Source of the DNA: Ruminococcus sp. | Lineage (GTDB): Bacteria; Bacillota; Clostridia; Oscillospirales; Ruminococcaceae | Direction of reading: 5' to 3' | Length of the DNA stretch: 8,040 bases | NCBI GenBank assembly: GCA_024697705.1 | Contig: JAILFF010000236.1 | Span: 1 to 8,040 of the forward strand | Part shown: positions 1 through 6,147 of the stretch, in pieces | How positions within the stretch are numbered: the first letter of the stretch is position 1 | Layout of the letters: each line of letters opens with the position of its first letter | Notes under the pieces: generated by a model | The model's input: the letters and a program-made list of their open reading frames with translations, nothing else | The model's database searches: none | What the model was told of the DNA's origin: nothing | Made by a program: the position numbers and the translations under genes

Positions 1-1
1 G

Positions 2-2065
2 GTGGCTCTTATCGGCAAGAGCACGGGCGGTGACGACAAGGGCTACACGGTATCGGACGGCGACAGCAAGAGCTCGTCCTCGTTCAGCACCGTCGATACC
101 CGCGGCAGCTACATCGAGCTTGACAAATACAACGAAAAATACGACAACATGGCTGATTCCAAGCAGGGCGGCGGCAACAAGCAGGACGCCTTCCACAAGA
201 AGCAGAAGATCACCCAGAAGTCGCAGCAGCATAAAAAGGATAAGTTCTCCTCCCACAAGAAGGAGACAGAGCAGGATAAGCTCCGCCGCTTAGAGCTTGA
301 AAGAGCGAGAAAGCAGCAGCTCAAGGTGCTTATCCCCGACAATATCGTAGTTTCCGAGCTTGCCACAAGGCTTAAAGTCACCGCTTCGGAGGTCATCAAG
401 AAGCTGATGCTCCTGGGCGTAATGGCTTCGCTCAACGAGACCATCGACTTTGACACCGCTTCTCTCGTTGCCGAAGAGCTGGGCGCCAAGGTAGAGAAGG
501 AGGTTATCGTCACCATCGAGGAAAGACTTATCTCCGACGAAGCCGACGCTCCCGAAAGCCTGAAGGAACGCTGCCCCGTCGTAGTAGTAATGGGTCACGT
601 AGACCACGGCAAGACCTCTATCCTCGACAGGATCAGAAACGCGCACATCGCCGACGGCGAGGCGGGCGGTATCACGCAGCACATCGGTGCATATCAGGTA
701 TACCACGACAACCGCAAGATCACCTTCCTCGACACGCCCGGTCACGAGGCATTCACATCTATGAGAGCACGCGGCGCTAACATCACCGACATCGCGGTGC
801 TTGTTGTTGCCGCCGATGACGGTATCATGCCGCAGACCATAGAATCAATCAACCACGCTAAAGCGGCGGGCGTTCAGGTGATCGTTGCCATCAACAAGAT
901 GGATAAAGAGGGCGCAAATCCCGAGCGCATCAAGCAGCAGCTTACCGAGCACGACCTCGTTGTAGAAGAATGGGGCGGCGACGTTATGGCGATACCCGTA
1001 TCTGCTAAGACAGGCATGGGCATCGACGATCTGCTCGAAGCTATCCTGCTTATTGCCGATGTTCAGGAGCTCAAAGCCAATCCCGACAAGCTTGCCAAGG
1101 GCGCCGTTATCGAAGCGCGTCTTGACAAGGGCAAGGGACCCGTTGCGACGCTGCTCGTTCAGGAGGGTACTCTCCGCAAGGGCGACATCATTATTGCGGG
1201 CACATCTGTCGGCAGAGTAAGAACGATGACCAACGACAAGGGACGTTCGATAGACAAGGCGGGTCCTTCCACGCCTGTCGAGATTACGGGTCTTGCGGAG
1301 GTCCCGGGCGCGGGCGACCAGTTCAACGCCGTAGAGGACGAGAAGCTGGCGCGTGAGCTCGTTGAGCAGCGCAAGCAGCAGGCGAAGGAAGAGCAGTTCA
1401 GCCACTACACGAAGGTAACGCTCGACAACCTGTTCAGCCAGATCTCGGAGGGCGAGATGAAGGAGCTGCCGATCATCGTCAAGGCAGACGTTCAGGGCTC
1501 GGTGGAGGCTGTCCGTCAGTCGCTTGAAAAGCTCTCGAACGACGAAGTAAGAGTAAAGGTGATCCACGGCGCGGTAGGTGCGGTAAGCGAGAACGACGTT
1601 ATGCTTGCGAACGCATCGAACGCCATCATAGTAGGCTTCAACGTTCGTCCCGACCCTGTTGCCAAGGCATCGGCGGAGCAGAGCGGCGTTGACATCAGAC
1701 TTTACAGAATAATCTACGACGCGATCGAGGAGATCGAGACCGCGATGAAGGGTATGCTTGCGCCGAAGTTCCGCGAGGTCGATACGGCTCGTGTAGAGGT
1801 TCGTCAGGTATACAAGATCACGGGCGTAGGCTCGGTAGCGGGCGCGTATGTACAGAGCGGCAAGATCGGCAGGAACGATCTTATCCGTGTAGTGCGTGAC
1901 GGCATAATCATCGCGGACGACAAGATGTCGAGTCTTAAGAGATTCAAGGACGACGTTAAAGAAGTTGCCGAGAGCTTCGAGTGCGGCATCACGCTTGAGA
2001 AGTTCAATGATTTCAAGGAAGGCGACATTTTCGAGGCGTATGTAATGGAGCAGTATTCGGAATAA
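2..2065 (+). CDS. infB: Translation initiation factor IF-2, 5'-truncated by the window
   Basis: IF-2 is the GTPase that places initiator fMet-tRNA on the 30S subunit and promotes 50S joining. The 687 visible residues start with a Ser/Gly/Asp-rich then Lys/Gln-rich low-complexity stretch (1-105), followed by an IF2_N module (about 107-160). The G domain carries all GTPase boxes: G1 GHVDHGKT (198-205), G2 AGGITQHIGA (221-230), G3 DTPGH (244-248), G4 NKMD (298-301) and G5 SAK (334-336). Domain II spans about 365-450, a charged helix follows, then domain III (about 489-575) and the fMet-tRNA-binding C-terminal domain (about 585-685, with SLKRFKDDVKEV and ECG). The frame is open to the left edge and the low-complexity N-terminus is usually longer, so the GTG at position 2 is probably an internal Val codon. 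Stop TAA is at 2063-2065. Identity is certain; only the start is missing. Confidence 0.98.
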   Translation: MALIGKSTGGDDKGYTVSDGDSKSSSSFSTVDTRGSYIELDKYNEKYDNMADSKQGGGNKQDAFHKKQKITQKSQQHKKDKFSSHKKETEQDKLRRLELERARKQQLKVLIPDNIVVSELATRLKVTASEVIKKLMLLGVMASLNETIDFDTASLVAEELGAKVEKEVIVTIEERLISDEADAPESLKERCPVVVVMGHVDHGKTSILDRIRNAHIADGEAGGITQHIGAYQVYHDNRKITFLDTPGHEAFTSMRARGANITDIAVLVVAADDGIMPQTIESINHAKAAGVQVIVAINKMDKEGANPERIKQQLTEHDLVVEEWGGDVMAIPVSAKTGMGIDDLLEAILLIADVQELKANPDKLAKGAVIEARLDKGKGPVATLLVQEGTLRKGDIIIAGTSVGRVRTMTNDKGRSIDKAGPSTPVEITGLAEVPGAGDQFNAVEDEKLARELVEQRKQQAKEEQFSHYTKVTLDNLFSQISEGEMKELPIIVKADVQGSVEAVRQSLEKLSNDEVRVKVIHGAVGAVSENDVMLANASNAIIVGFNVRPDPVAKASAEQSGVDIRLYRIIYDAIEEIETAMKGMLAPKFREVDTARVEVRQVYKITGVGSVAGAYVQSGKIGRNDLIRVVRDGIIIADDKMSSLKRFKDDVKEVAESFECGITLEKFNDFKEGDIFEAYVMEQYSE

Positions 2066-2210
2066 CAGCCTGAGTGAGGCAAAAAAATGCCCGGTACGGC
2101 GCCCCGTTTGCGCGTAAGCGCAGTCCACGCAAATCCCTGAAATCATGTAAATCCCGGTATTCTTCACAAGCGGACGGTCGGGATCATATTGCATGGTTGG
2201 GATAAATTCA

Positions 2211-2368
2211 CGGTCGAGCAATGCTCTCCCCTACAATAATTGTTTTGCAAACCCGTGTGGATTTGCGGTGGGACGGCGGGAAGTTTACGGACGCTGTTCA
2301 CACCGTTCGCACGATCATACGAACGGAAAACAACACAAACAGCTCGGGGCAAGCCCCGACCCTACAAT
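2211..2368 (-). repeat. Two related palindromic repeat units ending in ctacaat
   Basis: Unit 1 (2211-2237) contains the hairpin gagc-aat-gctc (2216-2226) and ends ctcccctacaat. Unit 2 (2344-2368) contains the palindrome tcggggc-aa-gccccga (2344-2359) and ends accctacaat. Both have the same orientation. Read on the minus strand, each has the form ATTGTAGGG plus a GC-rich palindrome, a pattern I recall as common between genes in gut Clostridia; that recollection cannot be checked here. The DNA between them (2238-2343) includes a further hairpin. The units may be degenerate copies of one small repeat family or the ends of a decayed element. Confidence 0.5.
2303..2326. repeat. 7-bp perfect inverted repeat (ccgttcg/cgaacgg)
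   Basis: The arms 2303-2309 and 2320-2326 are perfectly complementary around a 10-nt loop. The right arm is followed by AAAAC, not a U-run, so it is not a typical terminator on the plus strand. It lies between the two ctacaat repeat units. No function is assigned. Confidence 0.45.
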
Positions 2369-2378
2369 ATCTTGTAGG
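2361..2378. repeat. 7-bp hairpin cctacaa-tatc-ttgtagg
   Basis: The arms 2361-2367 and 2372-2378 pair perfectly around a 4-nt loop, and one bulged base (2360) allows two more outer pairs. It overlaps the end of the second ctacaat unit and directly abuts the long inverted repeat on its right. Together they make an almost continuous structured stretch from 2344 to 2496. Confidence 0.45.
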
Positions 2379-2496
2379 TCAATAATGTTATAGTAAACGA
2401 CATTGGAATTTGCAATTTAAGAACGAGTAAAAGTTCCATATATGCTTTTGCGAAGTTCGCAAAGCAGCAATTTCAATGACGTTTATTATAATTGAC
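2378..2496. repeat. 119-bp imperfect inverted-repeat element upstream of rbfA
   Basis: The core arms 2389-2405 and 2474-2490 pair over 17 positions with one A-A mismatch and one G-U wobble. The outer hexamers gtcaat (2378-2383) and attgac (2491-2496) extend the stem across a 5-nt bulge on the left side. The interior holds a second hairpin, ttttgcga-agt-tcgcaaa (about 2444-2460), and a gaac/gttc pair. The pentamer aggtc occurs at 2376-2380 and again at 2497-2501, close to both outer ends, like a possible target duplication, although the left copy overlaps the arm. The form resembles a MITE-like element or a long RNA hairpin in the rbfA leader. It encodes no protein. The arms are plainly visible; the mobile-element reading is inference. 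Confidence 0.6.
2487..2492 (+). promoter_or_regulatory. Possible -10 box (TATAAT) for the rbfA operon
   Basis: A perfect TATAAT lies about 30 bases before the rbfA start and 16 bases before its Shine-Dalgarno sequence, so transcription would start near 2499 with a very short leader. No convincing -35 hexamer lies 16-18 bases upstream (gcagca is the nearest), and the box falls inside the right arm of the inverted repeat. If real, it would give rbfA its own promoter separate from infB. Confidence 0.3.
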
Positions 2497-2521
2497 AGGT
2501 CTAATATAGGGAGGTAAACAA

Positions 2522-2920
2522 ATGCCAAGCTATAAAGCAGGACGAATGGCGGAGGATATCCGCCGGATCGTCTTCGGAAAAATGAGAGAACTCAAAGACC
2601 CGCGCATCGGCGGCGGCGAACAGCTCACCGTTACCCGCTGCGAGGTCTCGAACGACGGAAGCTACTGTAAGGTGTATATTTCGGGTTTCGGCGGCGAAAA
2701 ACAGACCGCCGACGCCGTAAAGGGTCTTACAAGCGCTACCGGTATCTTCAAAAGAGAAATATCAAACGTGCTCGGGCTGCGTAAATGCCCCGATCTCAAA
2801 TTTATTGCCGACCTCTCGGGCGAAAGCTCGCAGAGGATCTTCGACAAGCTTAAGACGATTAGCCGCGAGCTTGACGAAAAGGACGCCGAAGCACAGTCCG
2901 ACGACGATAAACGGAGCTGA
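2522..2920 (+). CDS. rbfA: 30S ribosome-binding factor A
   Basis: RbfA binds the pre-30S subunit near helix 1 of 16S rRNA and helps late maturation, notably in cold. The 132 residues fit the family length of about 115-130. The KH-like fold is recognisable from MPSYKAGRMAEDIRRIV at the N-terminus, the strand CKVYIS (about 50-55), and the conserved block with ATGIFKREI and LRKCPDLKFIAD (about 76-100) that covers the family's kinked-helix region. The C-terminal tail is acidic and charged (EKDAEAQSDDDKRS), as is common. The start is set by an excellent Shine-Dalgarno agggaggt (2508-2515) six bases before ATG. The stop lies 4 bases before the next gene, so the two are probably co-transcribed. infB would normally sit directly upstream; here a 456-base repeat-rich gap intervenes. 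Confidence 0.95.
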   Translation: MPSYKAGRMAEDIRRIVFGKMRELKDPRIGGGEQLTVTRCEVSNDGSYCKVYISGFGGEKQTADAVKGLTSATGIFKREISNVLGLRKCPDLKFIADLSGESSQRIFDKLKTISRELDEKDAEAQSDDDKRS

Positions 2921-2924
2921 TATA

Positions 2925-3869
2925 ATGACTTTTACGGAACTGAGGGAATACCTGGAAACTCACGACGACTATATCATAATCACGCACCGCAACCCCGACG
3001 GCGATACCGTCGGGAGCGGTTTCGCGCTTTGGAATGTCCTGAAAAATATGGGCAAGCGGGCGAAGGCCGTAAACTGCGAGCCTTTCCCCTCACGATATGA
3101 TTTTCTTTACGAGGGCTATTCCGCGCCCGAGTTCGAGCCCAAAACCGTGATCGCCGTCGATATCGCAGACGAAAGGCTGTTCGGCGACGAGCTTATGGGC
3201 TATGCGGGGAAGGTCGATGTCTGCATAGATCACCATATATCGAACAAATATTTCGCAAAGGAAACTATCGTGGACGGCAAGGCTTCCTCCGCGACGCTGA
3301 TACTTTACCGCTTTATCAAGGAAACGGGTCTGCCGATAAACGATATCATAGCCAAGTGCATCTACACGGGGCTTGCGACCGATACGGGCTGCTTCAAATT
3401 CGAGAACACCACCCCCGAAGCCCACATCGCAGCCGCCGAGCTTATGGCTTACAATATCGACTTTGCCAATGTAAACAGACGTATGTTCGATATTAAGAGC
3501 CGCGGCAGAATGAAGGTCGAAGCGGCGGTCAAGTCGAATATGGAACACCTGTTCGACGGTAAGTGCGCGATGATCTGCGTGACAAGGCAGCTGATGGAGG
3601 AAACGGGCGTTGACCCCGCGGAATTTGACGGACTTGCCTCGATACCGCTCGAATCGGAGGAAGCGATAATCGGCATCACGATGAAGGAGCTCGAAAAAGG
3701 CGGCTTCAAGCTGTCTGTCCGCACGACGGACAAGGCTGACGCTTCGGCGTTCTGTCGGCAGTTCGGCGGCGGCGGGCATATCCGTGCGGCGGGCTGCGAG
3801 ATCGCGGGCAGCTACGAGGAGGTTCGCGGCACAGTCATCAAGGCGGTCGGGGAGATGTTCGGCGAATGA
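2925..3869 (+). CDS. nrnA: DHH/DHHA1 phosphoesterase, NrnA-type nanoRNase/pAp phosphatase
   Basis: NrnA-family enzymes use Mn2+ to degrade very short RNAs and to dephosphorylate 3'-phosphoadenosine 5'-phosphate in the cytoplasm. From ATG 2925 the protein has 314 residues, the normal length. The DHH domain shows HRNPDGDTVGS (21-31, metal ligands H21, D25, D27), VDIAD (78-82), the name-giving DHH (102-104), ASSATL (120-125) and GLATDTG (149-155, D153). The C-terminal DHHA1 domain ends in the substrate-binding GGGGHIRAAG (281-290). The frame stays open upstream to an ATG at 2805 inside rbfA, but ATG 2925 is preferred because ggag (2913-2916) lies 8 bases before it, the gap to rbfA is 4 bases, and homology begins there. 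The stop overlaps the truB start (ATGA). The position between rbfA and truB is the usual Firmicutes one. The exact substrate is assigned by family only. Confidence 0.92.
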   Translation: MTFTELREYLETHDDYIIITHRNPDGDTVGSGFALWNVLKNMGKRAKAVNCEPFPSRYDFLYEGYSAPEFEPKTVIAVDIADERLFGDELMGYAGKVDVCIDHHISNKYFAKETIVDGKASSATLILYRFIKETGLPINDIIAKCIYTGLATDTGCFKFENTTPEAHIAAAELMAYNIDFANVNRRMFDIKSRGRMKVEAAVKSNMEHLFDGKCAMICVTRQLMEETGVDPAEFDGLASIPLESEEAIIGITMKELEKGGFKLSVRTTDKADASAFCRQFGGGGHIRAAGCEIAGSYEEVRGTVIKAVGEMFGE

Positions 3870-4780
3870 GCGCGAAGAAATATCAGGACAGCGGTCTTTG
3901 CGGGATAATCCCCGTGATGAAGCCGCAGGGCTGGACGTCCTTCGACGTTGTGGCGAAGCTGCGCGGACTTCTGAAAACGCGGCGAATCGGGCACGGCGGC
4001 ACGCTCGACCCGATGGCGACGGGGGTTCTTCCCGTATTTGTCGGCAAGGCGGCTAAGTGCTGCGACATTCTGCCCGACAAGCGCAAGAGCTACACGGCGG
4101 GTTTCCGTCTGGGCGAAAAGACCGACACCCTCGACATTACGGGAAACATACTTTCGCGCAGTGACAAATCTGTCAGCGCCGATGAAATAACGGCGGTTTT
4201 GCTCGAATTCACGGGCGAGATAATGCAGATACCGCCGATGTTCTCGGCGGTGAAGATAGACGGCAAGAAGCTCTGCGACATGGCGCGTCGGGGCGAGACC
4301 GTCGAGCGCAAGCCGCGCCGGGTGTTTGTCGAAAGCATTGAGCTTGCGGCGTATGACGAAGCGTCGCGGGAGGGCGTTTTTCGCATCGACTGCGGCAAGG
4401 GAACTTATGTGCGCACGATCATCGACGACATCGGCGAGCGTCTGGGCGCGGGCGGGGTGATGACCTCGCTTTCGCGGACGTATTCGGGCGGTTTTTCGCT
4501 TGAAGAGTGTCTGACGCTCGAACGCATAGCGAAAAGCTGTGCGGCGGGGCGCGAGAGCGACCTGCTTCTGCCGACCGACTTGGCTTTTCGTGTATATCCC
4601 GAGGCGCGGCTCGGCGAGCGTGAAACGGCGATGTACAAAAACGGCGTGCGTTTGCGGCGTGAGCAGGTGGAGCTTTCTCGTGAAGCGGAGACTTATCGGG
4701 TCTGCGGCGCAGACGGAGAGTTCCTCGGATTGGGCGGAATGAAAAACGGCGAATTTGTGTCGGTGAAGAATTTTTTCTGA
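3866..4780 (+). CDS. truB: tRNA pseudouridine-55 synthase
   Basis: TruB isomerises U55 in the T-arm of tRNAs to pseudouridine. The 304 residues contain the family landmarks in order: GIIPVMKPQGWTSFDVV (13-29), the catalytic block RRIGHGGTLDPMATGVLP with nucleophile D48, KSYTAGFRLGEKTDTLD (74-90), QIPPMFSAVKIDGKKLCDMA (121-140), CGKGTYVRT (166-174) and LSRTYSGGFSLE (192-203). A PUA-like C-terminal domain of about 60 residues follows. The start ATG overlaps the nrnA stop by 4 bases (ATGA, 3866-3869), typical of translational coupling, with ggag at 3851-3854 as a distant ribosome binding site. Codons here and in ribF look richer in GCG and CGG than in infB, which would fit lower expression. All catalytic residues are present. 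Confidence 0.97.
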   Translation: MSAKKYQDSGLCGIIPVMKPQGWTSFDVVAKLRGLLKTRRIGHGGTLDPMATGVLPVFVGKAAKCCDILPDKRKSYTAGFRLGEKTDTLDITGNILSRSDKSVSADEITAVLLEFTGEIMQIPPMFSAVKIDGKKLCDMARRGETVERKPRRVFVESIELAAYDEASREGVFRIDCGKGTYVRTIIDDIGERLGAGGVMTSLSRTYSGGFSLEECLTLERIAKSCAAGRESDLLLPTDLAFRVYPEARLGERETAMYKNGVRLRREQVELSREAETYRVCGADGEFLGLGGMKNGEFVSVKNFF

Positions 4781-4940
4781 CCCCCTACGCGGGGGGGCGT
4801 GTCCGCGGGATATGTTTGTTTTGTACGGCAGGATTCGTTCCGCGGCGGCAGGGTTATTGCCGGTCGTTTTAAATTGCATGAACAAGCGTTAAAACGTGCC
4901 GGAAAGTATAAACAATTAAACGGATAAAAAGTGATACACA
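4781..4940. other. Gap between truB and ribF with GC-rich palindromes
   Basis: Directly after the truB stop comes ccccc-tacgc-ggggg (4781-4795), a 5-bp G/C hairpin without a following U-run. The hexamer ccgcgg then appears twice (4803-4808 and 4840-4845), and cggcagg twice in direct order (4826-4832 and 4846-4852). The section 4781-4860 may be a dispersed intergenic repeat; the right part holds the hairpin listed separately. A TATAAA at 4907-4912 has no matching -35. I looked for the conserved core of an FMN riboswitch, which often precedes riboflavin genes, and did not find it. Confidence 0.5.
4860..4902 (+). promoter_or_regulatory. Stem-loop in the ribF leader
   Basis: cgttttaa (4865-4872) pairs perfectly with ttaaaacg (4889-4896). 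The outer ccgg blocks (4860-4863 and 4899-4902) extend the stem across a 1-nt/2-nt internal loop, and the apical loop is 16 nt. It ends 38 bases before the ribF start. The right arm is followed by gaaagtata, so it is not a classical terminator. It could affect ribF mRNA stability or translation, or be part of a repeat. Confidence 0.4.
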
Positions 4941-5849
4941 ATGGTTATTATAGATAAAAACAATATCCCCGATGTGCCGACTGTCGTGGCGCTCGGGATA
5001 TTTGACGGCGTACATCTCGGGCATCGGCGGGTCATCACCGGGGCGGGGGAGTACGCCGCCGGGAGCGGCGCTCTTCCCGCAGTGTTTACCTTCAAAACGT
5101 CCACTGTGACGACGAAGGGCAGGCGCGGGGCGATACTTACCGACGCCGACAAGCTCGCGCACTTCGCGGAGCTCGGCACCGAGTACGTATTTATCGCGGA
5201 TTTTGCCGATCTGAGGGAGCTTTCCCCCGCGAGGTTCGTCAGAGAAGTGCTTCACGGGCAGATGCACGCTTCGGCGGTCGTCTGCGGGCAGAATTTCCAC
5301 TTCGGCAAGGGCGGCACGGCCGGCTCGGGGGAGCTTTCGGCGCTTTGCGCGGGGTTCGGCATTAAAACGATAGTTGTCCCGCCGTTTCTGATAGGCGGGG
5401 AGCGTGTTTCGACGACGAGGATACGCGAGCTGGTAAAATCGGGCGGTATTTCGGTAGCGAATTCGCTTTTGGGGTACAGATTTTACTACGAGCTTGAGGT
5501 GTCGCGTGGTGCGCAGCTCGGGCGGGAATGGGATTTCCCTACGATAAATCAGCAGATACCCGCGGAGCTCATCATGCCGCGATTCGGAGTTTACTGTGTT
5601 AAAGTGATAATAGACGGGCGGGAGTATCCGGGCGTTTGCAATGTAGGGGTGAAGCCGACCGTCGGGCGGGACAATTCGCCTTTGGCTGAAACGCACATCA
5701 TCGGGTTTTCGGGCGACTTATATGGAAAGACGATACGGACGGAGTTTTACGAGTTCGTGCGACCCGAGATGAAGTTCGCGGGATTTGATGAATTAAAAGC
5801 GGAGATAAGGCGCAACACGGAGTTTGCAAGGCAGTATTTCGAGAATTAA
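4941..5849 (+). CDS. ribF: Bifunctional riboflavin kinase / FAD synthetase
   Basis: RibF phosphorylates riboflavin to FMN and adenylates FMN to FAD. The 302 residues match the usual 300-320. The N-terminal adenylyltransferase domain has GIFDGVHLGH (19-28), VVCGQNFHFGKGGTAGS (113-129) and the STTRIRELV block (147-155). The C-terminal kinase domain has GREWDFPTIN (204-213), FGVY (225-228), CNVGVKPTVG (243-252) and ETHIIGFSGDLYGK (260-273), where E260 is the expected catalytic base. The family motif GFPTAN here reads DFPTIN: the glycine is Asp, but the Thr and Asn that bind Mg-ATP remain. The Shine-Dalgarno is weak; gtgat (4931-4935) could pair with the 16S rRNA end 5 bases before ATG. In related genomes ribF ends this operon or precedes rpsO; here a repeat-rich gap follows. 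Confidence 0.96.
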   Translation: MVIIDKNNIPDVPTVVALGIFDGVHLGHRRVITGAGEYAAGSGALPAVFTFKTSTVTTKGRRGAILTDADKLAHFAELGTEYVFIADFADLRELSPARFVREVLHGQMHASAVVCGQNFHFGKGGTAGSGELSALCAGFGIKTIVVPPFLIGGERVSTTRIRELVKSGGISVANSLLGYRFYYELEVSRGAQLGREWDFPTINQQIPAELIMPRFGVYCVKVIIDGREYPGVCNVGVKPTVGRDNSPLAETHIIGFSGDLYGKTIRTEFYEFVRPEMKFAGFDELKAEIRRNTEFARQYFEN

Positions 5850-5865
5850 GGCACAAGTGAGGACA

Positions 5866-5908
5866 AACCAAAAGTCTTAGGAAGAAAAGAACCAAAAGTC
5901 TTAGGAAG
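5866..5908 (+). repeat. Two direct copies of a 19-nt sequence, period 24
   Basis: The 19-mer aaccaaaagtcttaggaag occurs identically at 5866-5884 and 5890-5908, with aaaag (5885-5889) between the copies. Only two copies exist, so this is a local duplication, not an array. The sequence resembles a motif I recall as frequent between genes in gut Clostridia, usually followed by a G-rich stretch and a hairpin as here; this is memory, not a search result. Confidence 0.75.
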
Positions 5909-5916
5909 GGGGTGTG

Positions 5917-5947
5917 GGGGATAACCCTTCTTCAGAAGGGTTTCCCC
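5917..5947 (+). terminator. Strong hairpin after ribF, possible operon terminator
   Basis: acccttc (5924-5930) pairs with gaagggt (5935-5941) around a ttca loop. With a single bulged T at 5922 the stem extends through two A-T pairs to gggg (5917-5920) and cccc (5944-5947), giving about 13 pairs. It lies 68 bases after the ribF stop, a fitting place for the end of the operon. The downstream sequence is tcgcaaaag with no U-run, so intrinsic termination would be weak; a 3'-end stabiliser or a repeat element is equally possible. Confidence 0.4.
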
Positions 5948-6003
5948 TCGCAAAAGCCCACGACGGAAGCAAACATTTCGGAGAAAGCAAAGTGTACGGT
6001 TCA

Positions 6004-6099
6004 AAATAAAATCGGCAATTTAGAGAAAATCGAACAAAAACGCACAAGCAAACAAATCAGCAAGTCAGTACGAAAACAAGTAAATTGCCGATTTTATTT
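6004..6099. repeat. Perfect 19-bp inverted repeat around a 58-nt A-rich interval
   Basis: Left arm 6004-6022 and right arm 6081-6099 are exact reverse complements over 19 bases (core aaaatcggcaattt). The 58 bases between them are very rich in A (about 32 A, 4 T) with little self-pairing. As RNA this would be a long stem with a large unpaired A-rich loop; as DNA it resembles terminal inverted repeats of a miniature element. The right arm overlaps the next hairpin by three bases. Confidence 0.7.
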
Positions 6100-6146
6100 G
6101 CGAAAGAGCTGTCTGAACGAAGTTCAGACCGGCGATATTTCGCAAA
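6097..6146. repeat. Two-tier hairpin (9-bp outer, 8-bp inner stem)
   Basis: The outer arms tttgcgaaa (6097-6105) and tttcgcaaa (6138-6146) are perfectly complementary. Inside, gtctgaac (6111-6118) and gttcagac (6122-6129) pair around a gaa loop, with a 5-nt/8-nt internal loop between the tiers. The tip resembles the tttgcgaa/ttcgcaaa hairpin inside the element before rbfA, hinting at a shared repeat family. No U-run follows. Confidence 0.65.
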
Positions 6147-6147
6147 C

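Larger units (their letters stand above)
2066..2521. other. Repeat-rich gap between infB and rbfA, no gene seen
   Basis: These 456 bases separate two genes that are normally adjacent or nearly so in Firmicutes. No open frame here has a credible start and ribosome binding site. The stretch is packed with short palindromes: a 5-bp GTAA-loop hairpin (2109-2122), a distant inverted pair of cgcaaatcc (2128-2136) with ggatttgcg (2259-2267), two related palindromic units ending in ctacaat, and a 119-bp imperfect inverted repeat before rbfA; the last three types are listed separately. I found no U-tract terminator after infB on the plus strand: the small stem at 2068-2080 (gcct/aggc) is followed by A residues. 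The most likely reading is insertion of small dispersed repeats into the operon. Confidence 0.75.

Noticed and set aside
2..4. GTG as the true start of infB
   Set aside because: No upstream sequence is available to show a ribosome binding site, and the residues around it are low-complexity linker, so the gene most likely begins before the window.
2066..2090. Intrinsic terminator after infB
   Set aside because: The stem is only 4 bp and is followed by A residues instead of U on the transcribed strand.
845..2221. 458-codon open frame antisense to infB
   Set aside because: It lies opposite a certain gene and follows its codon periodicity; its translation has no recognisable domain and no ribosome binding site.
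2492..2497. TTGACA as a -35 box for rbfA
   Set aside because: A matching -10 would fall on the ribosome binding site and start codon; the hexamer belongs to the arm of the inverted repeat.
2805..2924. Longer N-terminus for the DHH phosphoesterase (ATG 2805)
   Set aside because: It would overlap rbfA by over 100 bases and add a basic stretch foreign to the family; ATG 2925 has a good Shine-Dalgarno and family-length protein.
3812..4885. 357-codon open frame antisense to truB
   Set aside because: Same reason: a shadow of truB, rich in Arg and His, with no domain.
4781..4940. FMN riboswitch before ribF
   Set aside because: The conserved aptamer strings were not found; only unrelated palindromes are present.
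5866..5908. CRISPR-like repeats
   Set aside because: Only two 19-nt copies with a 5-base spacer and no cas genes; a simple duplication explains it.
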